Below are positions 11,302-21,324 of a stretch of DNA of 64,000 bases, one piece after another; position 1 is the stretch's first letter, and each line of letters opens with the position of its first letter. The DNA is from Lichina pygmaea (lineage: Eukaryota > Ascomycota > Lichinomycetes > Lichinales > Lichinaceae). A model generated the notes under the pieces. It was not told where the DNA came from. It ran no database searches and saw nothing but the letters and a program-made list of their open reading frames with translations. Both the position numbers and the translations under genes were made by a program. The stretch is taken from NCBI GenBank assembly GCA_963422465.1, contig OY730175.1:1488001-1552000 (forward strand). The letters are read 5' to 3'.

Positions 11302-12081
11302 GCGAAGATTGCACGCTCGTGGTAAATTCTAATTACTATCATCATCGTCGCGTGGGAGGACTCTCCTTTTTGGTTTTCTGGTTTTTTTTTTGGGAAAGGA
11401 AAGGCAGGCAGGCAGCCTACGCAGCAAAGGGCCCCTCGGTCGACGACTGTATTCTACTTTTACGTCTTGGTCGCCAAGGAGCAGGGAGGGCGGGGTCAAC
11501 CGTCCGTATCGATGGTTCTTCCCACCTACCAAGGAGCGCGCGACCATATTAGACAGTCGTTCTACTCAGGCGTGACCTGGATTCATCAGACGACCGACGA
11601 CTCTAGAAACCTCCGTCAGACCGACCGAACAGAGGAAGTGCCTTGTCTGGGCTGCCCACGGGCTGCCCGAGCCCGGCACTCCTCGTCGACGACGTTTGCC
11701 TCCACTCGTACTACATTCCGGGCGGTCGGTCGACACGTTCTTTGCAAGCTCGACTCGAGGACGAGATGCTACCTTTTGGTGAGCCAGACGCCTCACACCC
11801 ACCCTCTCTATTACTCTCTCACACACACTCTCTCTATCAGAGACACTAAGCCCACCAAGGGATCAAGCCCATGACCACTTAAATTTTGATTTTGGCATGA
11901 CAGAAATCGAGCTTTGAAGAGACGCCTCGAGACACTCAAAAAGATACGAGACACCTCGGCATTAGCTATGGGACCAACGCATGCATTATTGGATTTCAAA
12001 TTCAAATCTCCGCTGTAGATTCCCTGCCCGAGCGGACAAGGACAGTCGACGCGCTCTCCCGCCCTTCCGTCTCCCCGTTTT
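11302..12081. other. intergenic between convergent genes; no gene seen
   Basis: This stretch holds the 3' flanks of the Ctr gene (+) and the Bim1-like gene (-). It is pyrimidine- and CT-repeat-rich near 11805-11845. No conserved protein is seen. Confidence 0.6.
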
Positions 12082-12874
12082 TCATACCAGCACGACGGCG
12101 TAGCCGAGCGCACCGGCCGCCGCACCGGCCATGGCCAAGCTGAAGCCGTTCCGATGCGCGGCGTTGGTGGTGACCTCCGGGACCTCGGCCCCGGTCTCGG
12201 TCGCCTCCGCCTCATCCGCGTCCGTGTCGTCGTCGTCGATGTCGTCCATGTCGTCCATGTCACCTCCACCCATGTGACCTCCGCCGTGACTGTCTCCCAT
12301 GGGGCTGCTCGAGTTGGCGTTGATGGGCTCGTCGAGGGCCTCGGTCGTCATGCCGGTGGAGTTGGTGCACGAGCCGGCTTCGGCCGGAGCGTCGCGGAAG
12401 GTGATATCGGCGCACTGAGAGACGTCAGCGACCAAAACATGCCCGGCGCTCAAGCTGCGACGTTCCACCACTCACGTTGTAGAGACCGGTCTCGCCGTCC
12501 ATGGCGATCTGGATCGTGGCGTTGGTGCCGTCGCTGACGTCGACGCCTTCGGGGACCTGGAGATTGTCCAGGCACAGCGTGCCCATGCCCTCTTGCAGCA
12601 CCGTCGGCAGGAGCTCGACGTTGAAGTTGGATCCCGGGTCGTTGCCGATGGCGAGGAGCACCTGGAGGTAGGCGCGGGCGTGGCCTAGCTCCAGCTCGAT
12701 GCGATCGCCCTGCAGAGACCAGTCGGTGCGCTCCTCCGACGGCGAGTCCGCGCCGCTACACGGGAACTCGCCCTGATCGTCGCTGTTGGCATCGCGTTCG
12801 GTCGGGTAGACGAGTTCGAAGTGGGCCAAGGCCAGCGGCAGCAGACTGCAGCAGAGAGATATCGAGAGCTTCAT
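12082..12874 (-). CDS. Bim1-like (X325, LPMO-fold) GPI-anchored copper-binding protein
   Basis: This family has a lytic polysaccharide monooxygenase fold but binds copper and, in Cryptococcus, aids copper import with Ctr1. Exons 12476-12874 and 12082-12414 flank a 61-nt intron; the join gives LYNCADITF, a conserved end of the domain. The product is 243 aa. A signal peptide (MKLSISLCCSLLPLALA) is followed directly by His (HFELVYPTERD), the expected N-terminal His of the copper site. The domain runs to about residue 140 and has the family word DNLQVPEGVD. After it comes a linker rich in Met, His and Asp (GDSHGGGHMGGGDMDDMDD), a plausible metal-holding tail, and a hydrophobic C-terminus (AMAGAAAGALGYAVVLV) fitting a GPI signal. 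The ATG at 12874 is chosen because it opens the signal peptide. Cell surface or wall location is expected. Confidence 0.9.
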
Positions 12875-12901
12875 CTTGATCGTGGCTGCGACTCGCACTT
12901 C

Positions 12902-12908
12902 TTTGCTC
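12902..12908 (+). promoter_or_regulatory. copper-response-element-like word TTTGCTC
   Basis: The 7-mer equals the core bound by fungal Mac1/Cuf1-type copper factors and lies 28 bp upstream of the Bim1-like start codon. A 7-mer is expected several times by chance in 64 kb, and it also occurs inside the NAC-beta coding region, so this is weak. Confidence 0.25.
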
Positions 12909-14213
12909 TCGGGTTGCTCGACCGGTCTATCTTGTCGAGGAGATGTCGATGGTTAGGAGAGAGGTATGTTGTGAGACGTCCGATTGGGCTCTCGGACAGG
13001 GGTACGCACCTTTATATACTTCCGTAGAGGCTCCACTGTAGGGCCCTTCACCGCCGGCTACATCATTTCCCTGATACACCCCCCCCCCCCCCGCGGCCCC
13101 AACCCCCGGGAGTTCCCCCCCACACTCTCCTGCGCGTTCGTTACGTACCGCGCGTACGGTATCGGACGTGGGTAATAGGTCCGAAGCCCATGTACATACG
13201 TACCTCGTAAGCTCGTCTCGAAGTTTTCCGAGCCGTCAAGCCCTTCCGACAACTGTTGGTTCGCCCCGTTGGTTGAGCTGATTGTCGTGGATATGAGCAC
13301 GTTTGTGTCTGCCGGGTGGTTGGTAGCGGCGGGCGGGTGGCCCTTAATCCTAGGGTTGGCGCGCTTGCGGAATAGCGTTGACGATCACTGCGTTAGGCTG
13401 TCGTGGCCGCCTCAATGTACTACCCGTGCCCATGGGGGATGCCGAAGTACCCCCCCCCAGTGGCACGGCTACTGTCACGGGGTCGATGACTAAACAGCCC
13501 TCTGAGCGGAAGAACATTACTCCGGGGGCGCACAAAAGAGATTTTCGCTTCCTAGCTAAAAAGATGGCGGGATTCATCTCTGAGGTGGAGACGTACTAGG
13601 GAGCAATTGATTGTCTTGCTGCTCTAGGAAGTTGTCCAAGCTCTGTAGAGGTGCCCCGTCACAGTTGAGTGTAGCCGTATTGTAGTCGGCTTGCGTATGT
13701 GGATATTTCTGGCCGTTGTGCTCTAGCGTCTTCCGACTGCTACTGTATTTCGCCAATGACGTCGGCCAACTCTAACCCCAACTTTTGAAGCTCTGCTGAG
13801 AGCTCCGTGAGCTCCTACAGTACTGAAAGCCGACGACTGGTCGACTGAATGACTGTTCAGATCGGTCTAAGAAACTAGAATCTAGGAGCGACGACAAAGA
13901 AGCAGAAGAGGAAAACTCTGCCCACCGTCACGTGCGTCACAACAATTTAGCCGTCGCTCAGGGGGAGGCTGATCTCGACACCGCTGCAAATCCCCGGGAA
14001 CTATCCAGAGTCCCCGGTCGACAAGTACGTAACGTACGAGGTGTATGATCAGCGGAAACAGCGTCAGATACATACAGTACAAGCCAAAGTTCATTGTAGA
14101 GCCGCATTTGCAAACCTCTCAAGACATCTAGATGCTTGCACTCGTGCAACTCAGAATTCTGTGTGACCCCTGTTGGCATCGATGACTGCCAGGCAACATG
14201 CCTGTACAAGATC
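12909..14213. other. intergenic; poly-C run at 13079-13092; no gene seen
   Basis: This stretch holds the promoter side of the Bim1-like gene and the left flank of the transposon nest. There is a 14-nt C run and GTACGTACG-type palindromes near 13140-13205. Short open frames lack any recognisable family. Confidence 0.55.
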
Positions 14214-14226
14214 TATCAGCTTGATC
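14214..14226 (+). repeat. target site duplication of founding LINE A (left copy)
   Basis: ATCAGCTTGATCA is identical to 51767-51779, directly before the 5' end of LINE A here and directly after its A-rich tail there. It brackets the whole 37.5-kb nest. Confidence 0.93.
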
Positions 14227-14777
14227 ACAAAACTCTTCCCAGTACCACATCGTCAAAGGACCATCACTTTTGACAATAAGCGGATTTTGTCATAAGTCCT
14301 GGTGACCAGTCGTGAAGCTTGCTGAAACCACCCACTTCCCAAGAGTAAAAACCCATCACTTTTCTGAATCAGGCCTATTGGTCAAAAGTCGTGATCCCAG
14401 AACTCACGTCTTCTTGCTTCAACTACCAACCACCCAGCCACAACAAGAGTGAGAGAGACCAGAGGTATCCTGAAGGACTGGGCAAAGCCCTACCTACCCT
14501 GGAACAATAAGCCCTGAGACCAAAACTCAGGATTGAACCAGTAACTCCCAGTCTATCAGAGATAAAACACCAAACTTCTTCTAAAAGTGAGAAACATCCA
14601 CCAACAAGGAGATCAGGGCTCCCAGGATAAGAGGAACAGTTTAGAGCTTACCTCTAGTGCTGGTAGAGTTGAAAAACTCTAGGAAAGCTCAGGTAGGGAG
14701 TGTGGTCCCTAGCTTGAGTTAGTACAACCAGATTTCCCTAGAGTCTAGTTGGAAAAGACTGCCCAGGTGTAAGGTCC
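14227..14777 (+). mobile_element. LINE A, 5' UTR part
   Basis: This is the 5' end of a Tad1-type LINE, recognised by alignment with the 5' UTRs of LINE B (minus strand, 41972-42286) and LINE D (33912 onward): shared words include AAACCCATCACTTT, GTCAAAAG and TGTGATC/CGTGATC. It begins with AAACTCTTCCCAGTAC, as does LINE B. It is cut at 14777 by the LTR of element W. Its 3' part resumes at 49295; ORF1 and the endonuclease half of ORF2 are absent from the window. Confidence 0.85.
14257..14298 (+). other. conserved hairpin in LINE 5' UTR
   Basis: GGAC and GTCC close a stem containing CTTTTGACAA facing TTGTCATAAG. The homologous place in LINE B (42213-42254, minus) has a perfect 10-bp stem, CTTCTGACAA with TTGTCAGAAG. 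LINE D lacks this part. Confidence 0.6.
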
Positions 14778-15770
14778 TGTTGCAACAACTACTTACAATA
14801 GTCCGCATCTGGCAGCCCCACATCTGTCAATCACATGATGTGGCTCTACTCACATGACCAATAGAGGAATACAGCTCTGACTTGCATACCTGACACAAGC
14901 CAGCCATGACCAGCCATGACTAGCCAGCTACTTGAGACAGCTGTGCAGTAGCTTGGAGATTGGTTGGGGTTGCTTAGCTAGATGCTCTGTTCTCAGCTCT
15001 ATAGTATATAGAGCCACTCTCACTGTTCTTCTTGGAGACCAGCAAACAATTCTAGCAACACACTTGATTCTTCCCACCAAGCAGTCACCTGAGCACACTG
15101 CTGGTAATGTTCTCACAGTTTTGTTCACTCTCCTCGCACTGAAAAGAGAAGCAGTCTGTTCATGATGACTAGCTTGGGCAGAGCTCTTCATAGCAAGAGG
15201 ACTCCTGGCAAATTGTCACAACAAGACAACAAAATAATAGATCTGGCTGACCAAAAGCCAGCACCTCCCAGCAGAGACTCCCTCCAGCAGGGGGGGGACA
15301 ATCTCTCACCAGAGGGGCAGCATCACCACCACACAACAGTGGAGATGTGGAACAGGAGTGTGTGTTGGAGGAGATTGTTGCAGATGAACACAGCACTCTC
15401 AGGTATAGTGATAGGACTCTCTTGTCACTGACAGAGAAACTCAAGAAGCTTGAGCACAGGAAGAAGGTGCTCAACAAGCAGTCAAACCTTATAGCAAGGT
15501 GGGTTGAACTACAGACACTTAGTCACCAGGTTATGACTGAAGCTATAGGGCTGGGAGACAGCAGATATGTAGGACCAGCTGTAAATAAGCCAGCCCACAG
15601 TGATGTAGTTGTGGGACTGTCCTGGGCAGAGACATCAACTACCTGGACATACAGGGGGGATTTCAAACTTAGGGGTATCACAAAGTACTCTGGGAGAAGT
15701 GTGCAAGAACTGCAGAAATACCTACATCAATGCAAGCTAGGTTTTGAGATCTCAGAGGTTATAGACAATA
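14778..15770 (+). mobile_element. LTR retrotransposon W, left fragment (LTR plus gag-like start)
   Basis: Fossil Ty3-type element inserted in LINE A. A 283-bp LTR (14778-15060) begins TGTTGC and ends GCAACA. After it comes internal sequence with a gag-like reading frame from about 15347: an N-terminal coiled coil, then the start of a retrotransposon-gag fold. It is interrupted at 15770 by LINE B and resumes at 42287. The rest of the element is missing from the window, so it is broken and incomplete. It is older than LINE B, LTR-I and LTR-II, which lie inside it. Confidence 0.72.
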
Positions 15771-15933
15771 TTTTTATTTTATTTTATTCTTACTCTGATT
15801 TGGCTGGTGAGCCATGCAGAACTTCTAGATACATGCTTTTTTTCCCAGAAAACCTTTGAAGGAATAAAAACTGAGACTTGGGTAAGACTAGGGAATTATC
15901 TGGAAGAATATGCAGTGTCTGGAGAAAATAAAA

Positions 15934-18900
15934 TCACAGAGATGATAGGTTTTCTGGTAAGAGTTGGTGTGCTAAGTTAAACTGGTCTAGTCTTTTCAAA
16001 GACATAAACCAGAGAAGAAATTCTTTAAGCACTTTAGGCTTTTGAAGTAAAGTAGAGAAATTGTAGGAAAGAAAAGTGGCTTGCTGTCTTTGAGTAAGAA
16101 ACTTGTTACAAGGGAAAGTAATATGTTGAGCAGTCTCTTCTCCAAAACCACAGGAACATAGAGGGGATTGGAAGTCAGGAACATTTACTCTGAAAAGAAA
16201 GCTGGCTAGTCCTATCCTTGCTGATAGAATCTGCAAGTAAAGACTAGCTTCAGCTTTTCTCAAGTCTTTGAAAACTTTGAGATTTTTCCTTTGGGGTAGT
16301 CTGCAAAATAGCTCCCAGACTGGAGAACACTTCTGTCTGTTTGCCTGCCATCTGGCTTCCCACTCTTTCTGAAACACTTCTTGAAATTGTTTCTTAGAGT
16401 AATCTTGGTTAGTGGTTAGTTCTTCTAGCTATCTTGCTTTCCAGTTAGGTGTGATAGTAGACAGAGACTTTGGAGGTGTTCTCAGAGTAGAAACAAAAAC
16501 AGTGATCTGGGAAAAGAGCTTATAGAGAAGTGAGGAGAGAGGATTAGAAGAAGTATTAGAAAAATAGAAAGATTGTAGGAAAGTTGCTGTTCTAAATTTG
16601 AAATAAAGATCAAGAGATGGTAGGAATAGTTCTCCTTCAATAAGAAATGTAGGAGTAGCTTTGAAGACACCTCCTATAGTTTTTAGACACTTAGTCTGGA
16701 AAAGATTTAGAGAAGAAATATTAGAAGGTTTTTTGTGGGGATTGAACCAGACTCCTACTGCATAGCTGAGAAGTGATCTCAGTATTGCAGTGTAGACAAG
16801 TCTAGCAGAGAGAACAGGTAGACCCCATGTAGAAAAAGTAGTTCTGGAAAGTGCTGAGAAAAACTTGGAAGCTTTCTGTAACATGATTTTCTGGTGTTTT
16901 TTCCAGAGAAGCTTGGAATCATAGTGTAGTCCCAGAATACACACTTCTTCCTTAGACTGTAGTACCACTTCTCCAAGTCTTAGACTGAGCTGAAGATTAT
17001 CTGTTCTTCTTCTAGAAAAATAGAGAAGTTCATACTTTTCAGGTGCAAACTTCATTCCATGTTTTCTTGCCCAGTCTAAACACTTGGAGTGAGTAGACTT
17101 TAGTTTCAGAAGATTGCTTTTAAGAGAAGAGGAAAATGCCAGAAGGTTTGTATCATCTGCAAAGCCCAGAGTTGATACACCTTTCTCTGGTGTATGAACA
17201 ATATTATGAAGATCTGAAATATAGAAAAGAAATAAAATAGGAGAGAGAGGTGAACCTTGAGGGACTCCACAGTGTACTGGAAAAAAAGAAGACTCTGAAT
17301 CATCAAAAACAAGAGAGGTTTTTCTTTGAGTAGTGAAAGAAAAGATCCAGTTAACAAACCAGCTGGGGATTCCTTTTCTCTCCAGGATTTTCTTGAGAAT
17401 TTCTGGCAGAACTCTATCATAAGCTTCTGAGATATCCAGAGAAAGAAGACTGGCTACCATTCCTTCCTTCCAGACTTTTTCAACTTGGGAAGTGAGTAGA
17501 AATAGTGCAGACTCAGTTGATCTTCCTTTTCTGAAGCCTATCTGGATTTCTGGTAGCAGGTTTTCTTTCTCAGCCAGTTCACTTAGCTTTGTGGCTGCCA
17601 GAGCTTCCATCAGCTTCCCAATTGTGTTGAGAAGTGCTATTGGCCTCCAAGCTTTGGCATAGCAATAGGATCCTTTGCTAGGCTTTCTCAAGCATATTGT
17701 TCTGGCTGCTTTGTATCTGTCAGGGAAATATTCTAGCTTCCAGCAGGCCTCCAGAACTTTGGCTATCTTTTCATTGAAAGAGTCTCCTAATACCTTTAGA
17801 AATCCATTGGGTAGAGTGTCTTTCCCAGGAGCTGTAAAAGGTTTTTTCTTTTTCAGAATATTGTGGATATCTTCTTTGGAGATTTCCTGAGATAGCTGGT
17901 GTTGTTGGTGGTTGGCTGGCTGGTCCTGGGATTCTGGTACTGGCTGGAGAGGTAGAGGGAAGAACTAGGTTTTGAATACTTCTACTTTTTCTGTGAAAGT
18001 TCTGGCAGTTTCTCCATCTTGCTTTGTGAGCTCTGGAATAATTGGAAGTTCTGGTGGTTTGCCAGCTTTTTCTTTACCCCACTTGGCTATTTTCCAGTGC
18101 TTTTGTGTTTCAGCCAGGTTCTGGAGTTGTTCTCTGAATGTCTTTCTTTTAGCATTCTTGATCAGGTGTTTTTTTCCTTTATTACCTTTTCAAGTTTGTA
18201 GACTGGTTCTTGGTTTTGGAAGACTTTTCTTCTTAGTTTTCTTTCCTCTTTAATTTTCTCTTTAATCTCTTGGTTCCACCAGGGAACAGTGTACTTTGAG
18301 TCTCTCAGAGGTCTTGTTGTCTTGTCAGCCAGTTCTTGAAGAGCTTTGTCCAGGTTCTCCAGATAGCTGTCCACTTCCTCTCTGTTAAGTATTGGTGGAA
18401 TAGGGGGAAGATTCTTAGCTTCTTTCTTGACTTGGTCCAAATCTAGTGTTCTCCAGTTTCTTTGGTGGGTTCTGGCTTTCTTTGGTGTTTCTAGACTTAG
18501 AATTGTCTGAACTGGTCTATGGTCTGAACCTGTGTAGAAGTCTAGGTTAATCTGGGAAGAGATAAAGAAATTAAGAAGTGATATAGAAATAAAAGATAAG
18601 TCAATAGCAGAGAAGGGAGGCTCTGCCAGTGTTCTTGCTCTTGTTGGTGTGAAAGGTGCTATTGCCAGCTCTAGTCCTTGATCATCTGTGAGTTCTTTGA
18701 ACTTAGTAGCTAGTTCAGAGTAGAGTTGGGAGGATTTTGACCAGGATGGGTGGTGGAGGTTTGAGTCAGTCAGAAGAATATGTTCTCCTTCTTTCTCCAG
18801 TGCCTGAGCCAGTACATCCAGTAGAGCTTCTGCTGATGCTCTGTAGTTTTCCTGGTTTGTAGGTGTGAAGTACAGGTTATGTACCCAGAACACTTTTGCT

Positions 18901-19193
18901 TGCACTCTTATCTCCAGTGATGTTAAATCCTTGCTCCAGAACACAGGGGTTATAGCTGACCTCTGTATTCTTCTGTTGATTAGAATCAGAGTTCTCCCTA
19001 ACACTTGGTCTTGAAGAGGGTAGAAGGCTGAGAAGACTGTTGAGGTACTTGTTTCCTGGTATGGATTTCTCCATGGTTCTTGAAGTGCAATCAGATCCAC
19101 TTCCTGGAGTCTGGGGTTAGCTAGTAGAAGATCTTGACATGTCTGGCTTTTCTGCACATTATACTGGAGAAGGTTGAGAGTTGGTGTACTCAT
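15934..19193 (-). pseudogene. LINE B ORF2: endonuclease-reverse transcriptase (decayed)
   Basis: Starts at ATG 19193, which overlaps the ORF1 stop as TGATG. The intact first block (to 18162) is an APE-type endonuclease: LLQYNVQKSQ, ALQEPW, LLTDSNLHHPSWSK, GSDHRPV. The frame shifts before the reverse transcriptase (17691-16429), which keeps KAWRPIALLNTIGK, GFRKGRSTESAL, SLDISEAYDRV, GVPQGSPLSPILF and FADDTNLLAF. A stop and a further shift separate the C-terminal CCHC-like motif (CSCGFGEETAQH), about 16377-15934. There are at least three breaks. No RNase H domain lies between the reverse transcriptase and the zinc motif. Confidence 0.9.
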
Positions 19194-19408
19194 CAAACCT
19201 CTGGGTTAGAATCCACAAGTATCTCAAAAGAGTTTTGTTTTGGAAGATTAGTGGTAGTCTTCAGGTTTTGCAGAGAGGTTGCTTGAGAGCTAAGTCTTGC
19301 ACTTGATCTAGTTCTCACCAGCTCTCCCTGTTTTCTTTTCTTCCCATCCTCTCTATCAGATAGATTAGGGCCACTTCCAGTATTGGTGGTCTGGCTTGGA
19401 GAGAAGAT

Positions 19409-19767
19409 TTTTTGATTTGATTCTTACACTGTTTGTAGCTTTACAGCCATGCAGATCTTCCAGCTAATAGTGAACTTCTTCAGAAAACCTTTAAAGGAAT
19501 AAAAACTGAAGACAGGGAGGTGACTAGAAAGTGTAGCAAAAGAAAATCTTGTAGTGTCTGGCAGGAAAAGCTTCTAGATGTTGGAGTGTGAATAGTGAAG
19601 TTTGAAAGCCAGATTAAATTGGTTTAGTTTTTTCAAAGACATAAACAAGTACAGAAACTTCTGTAGAAGCTCTGGGTTTGAAATAATAGTAGTGAAATCT
19701 TGGAGGTTAAAGAGAGCATGTTGTCTTTAACTTGAGTAGAGAGAGTATGAAGAGGTGATATGCTTTA
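19409..19767 (-). mobile_element. LINE C, 5'-truncated copy (about 359 bp)
   Basis: It carries only the 3' end of the LINE: the last residues of ORF2 (KHITSSYSLYSS onward to FKLHYSHSN) and the 3' UTR with a tail. The 14-bp duplication CTTGGAGAGAAGAT is present on both sides (19395-19408 and 19768-19781). It inserted in ORF1 of LINE B by target-primed reverse transcription with early stop. Confidence 0.9.
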
Positions 19768-20830
19768 CTTGGAGAGAAGATAAAAGTGGAAGAGATGTTT
19801 TCTGGAGTGGTGTATCTTCCAGGTCTGGTGAGCCAGGATTCTCTAGCTTTCTGTGTAGCTTCCTGCTTTTTAGGGCAGGCTTTTTCCCAAGCAGAGTGCT
19901 TCCCTCCACAGTTAGCACATTTGGGAACTAGCTTTTCTTGAGGAATTGAGCAATCTCTTCTGGCATGTTTTCCTCCACATGCCAGGCACTGTGCTTGAGC
20001 TTGGCAGGTTCTTGTCTGGTGTCCAAACTTTGAGCATTTGTAGCATTAGACCACTGATGTATCCAGAAGTGCTGGTTCTACTTCATGGATCATATGGCCA
20101 AGTACAACTTCTCTCTTGATTAGTAGATTAGCTTGCTCAGGTGTTGCAAGATCTATGTGCAGAGATGTCACAGATTTCTTAAGAAGTTTGGACTTTCTGG
20201 TCCAGTAGGTTCTCAGGATTTTGACCTGGTTTTCTATACCAGGGTTTTGTCTGAAGATAGTCTTAGTTGTCTCTTCCAGGTTATCTGAGTTAAAGTCCTT
20301 TGTTTGAACTCCATGAACCATGACTGGGAAGATTCTGGAAGAGATCTTAGCTTCTTCAGAGAACACTGCAGAGATCCAGTCTTTGTTCTGTTCTAGTTGG
20401 GTCTTGGCTGAGGGAGATTCCAGAGAGATGATAATATCACCAGAAGGAAGCTTTCTGACTGCTCTGATATCTTTCTGGCAAGATGTAGAGACTTTGTTCT
20501 TGATAGCCTGCACAAGCTGGGAGAGTGTTCTGTTTCCTGTCTGTACTATTTGGACTCCAGGTCTGATAGTAATCTCACTGAAAATTCTCTGGGGAACTGG
20601 AATTTCCTGAACTGTAGCTTTCTGGACTGCTTGAGCATAGGAGAGATTAGATGCTGGTGTTTGCATATTTTTCTCAATTCTGTCCAGTCTCTGGAGAACT
20701 TTCTGGATCTCTTGTCCAGTGGTGGAAGGTGTAGCTATATAGCTTGCTAGCTGGGTGGTGATTTTCTTCCATGCTGCCTGTACCTTTGGGGAAGCTTTAG
20801 ACTGGTTTAGCCAGACTTCAACAATCTGGG

Positions 20831-21324
20831 TGTTAAAGGCCGGGCCGGGTTCACACAGAAGGCAGTACGGTCTGTTGCTTCGCAGGGCAGATTCTAGACA
20901 GGGACTTGGTAGAGGAATAGACAGGTGGGGTAACTCTCCTGTGCTATTGTCTCAGTACGATGTGTGCATTGGTGTTCAGCCTGGAGAGCTAATCTCTCCG
21001 GGCCCTTTGGGGGGTCTTTATACAGATGCCCCAAGGGGGGGGGTCTCCTCGAGGGGTATCATCCTTTTGCGTGGACAAGCTCCTCGCTTAGCTCCTGCTT
21101 GTCCACCAGATAAGCTCCTTGCTTAGCTCCTGCTTGTCCACCGGACAAGCTCCTCACTTAGCTCCTGCTTGTCCACCGGACGAGCTCCTCGCTTAGCTCC
21201 TGCTTGTCCACCAGACGAGCTCCTCGCTTAGCTCTTGCTTATCCACCAGATCAGTCAGATGTTGTTCTGTATGACTAACACTCCTCCCTCACTTACCTGG
21301 GCTGTTCCGGCCTAGGCCTTAACA
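20831..21324 (-). repeat. LTR-I, 3' LTR with 35-bp tandem repeats
   Basis: The 3' LTR of the minus-strand element. The region 21070-21255 holds about five copies of a 35-bp unit with the hairpin-forming ends GGACAAGC and GCTTGTCC. Confidence 0.9.
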
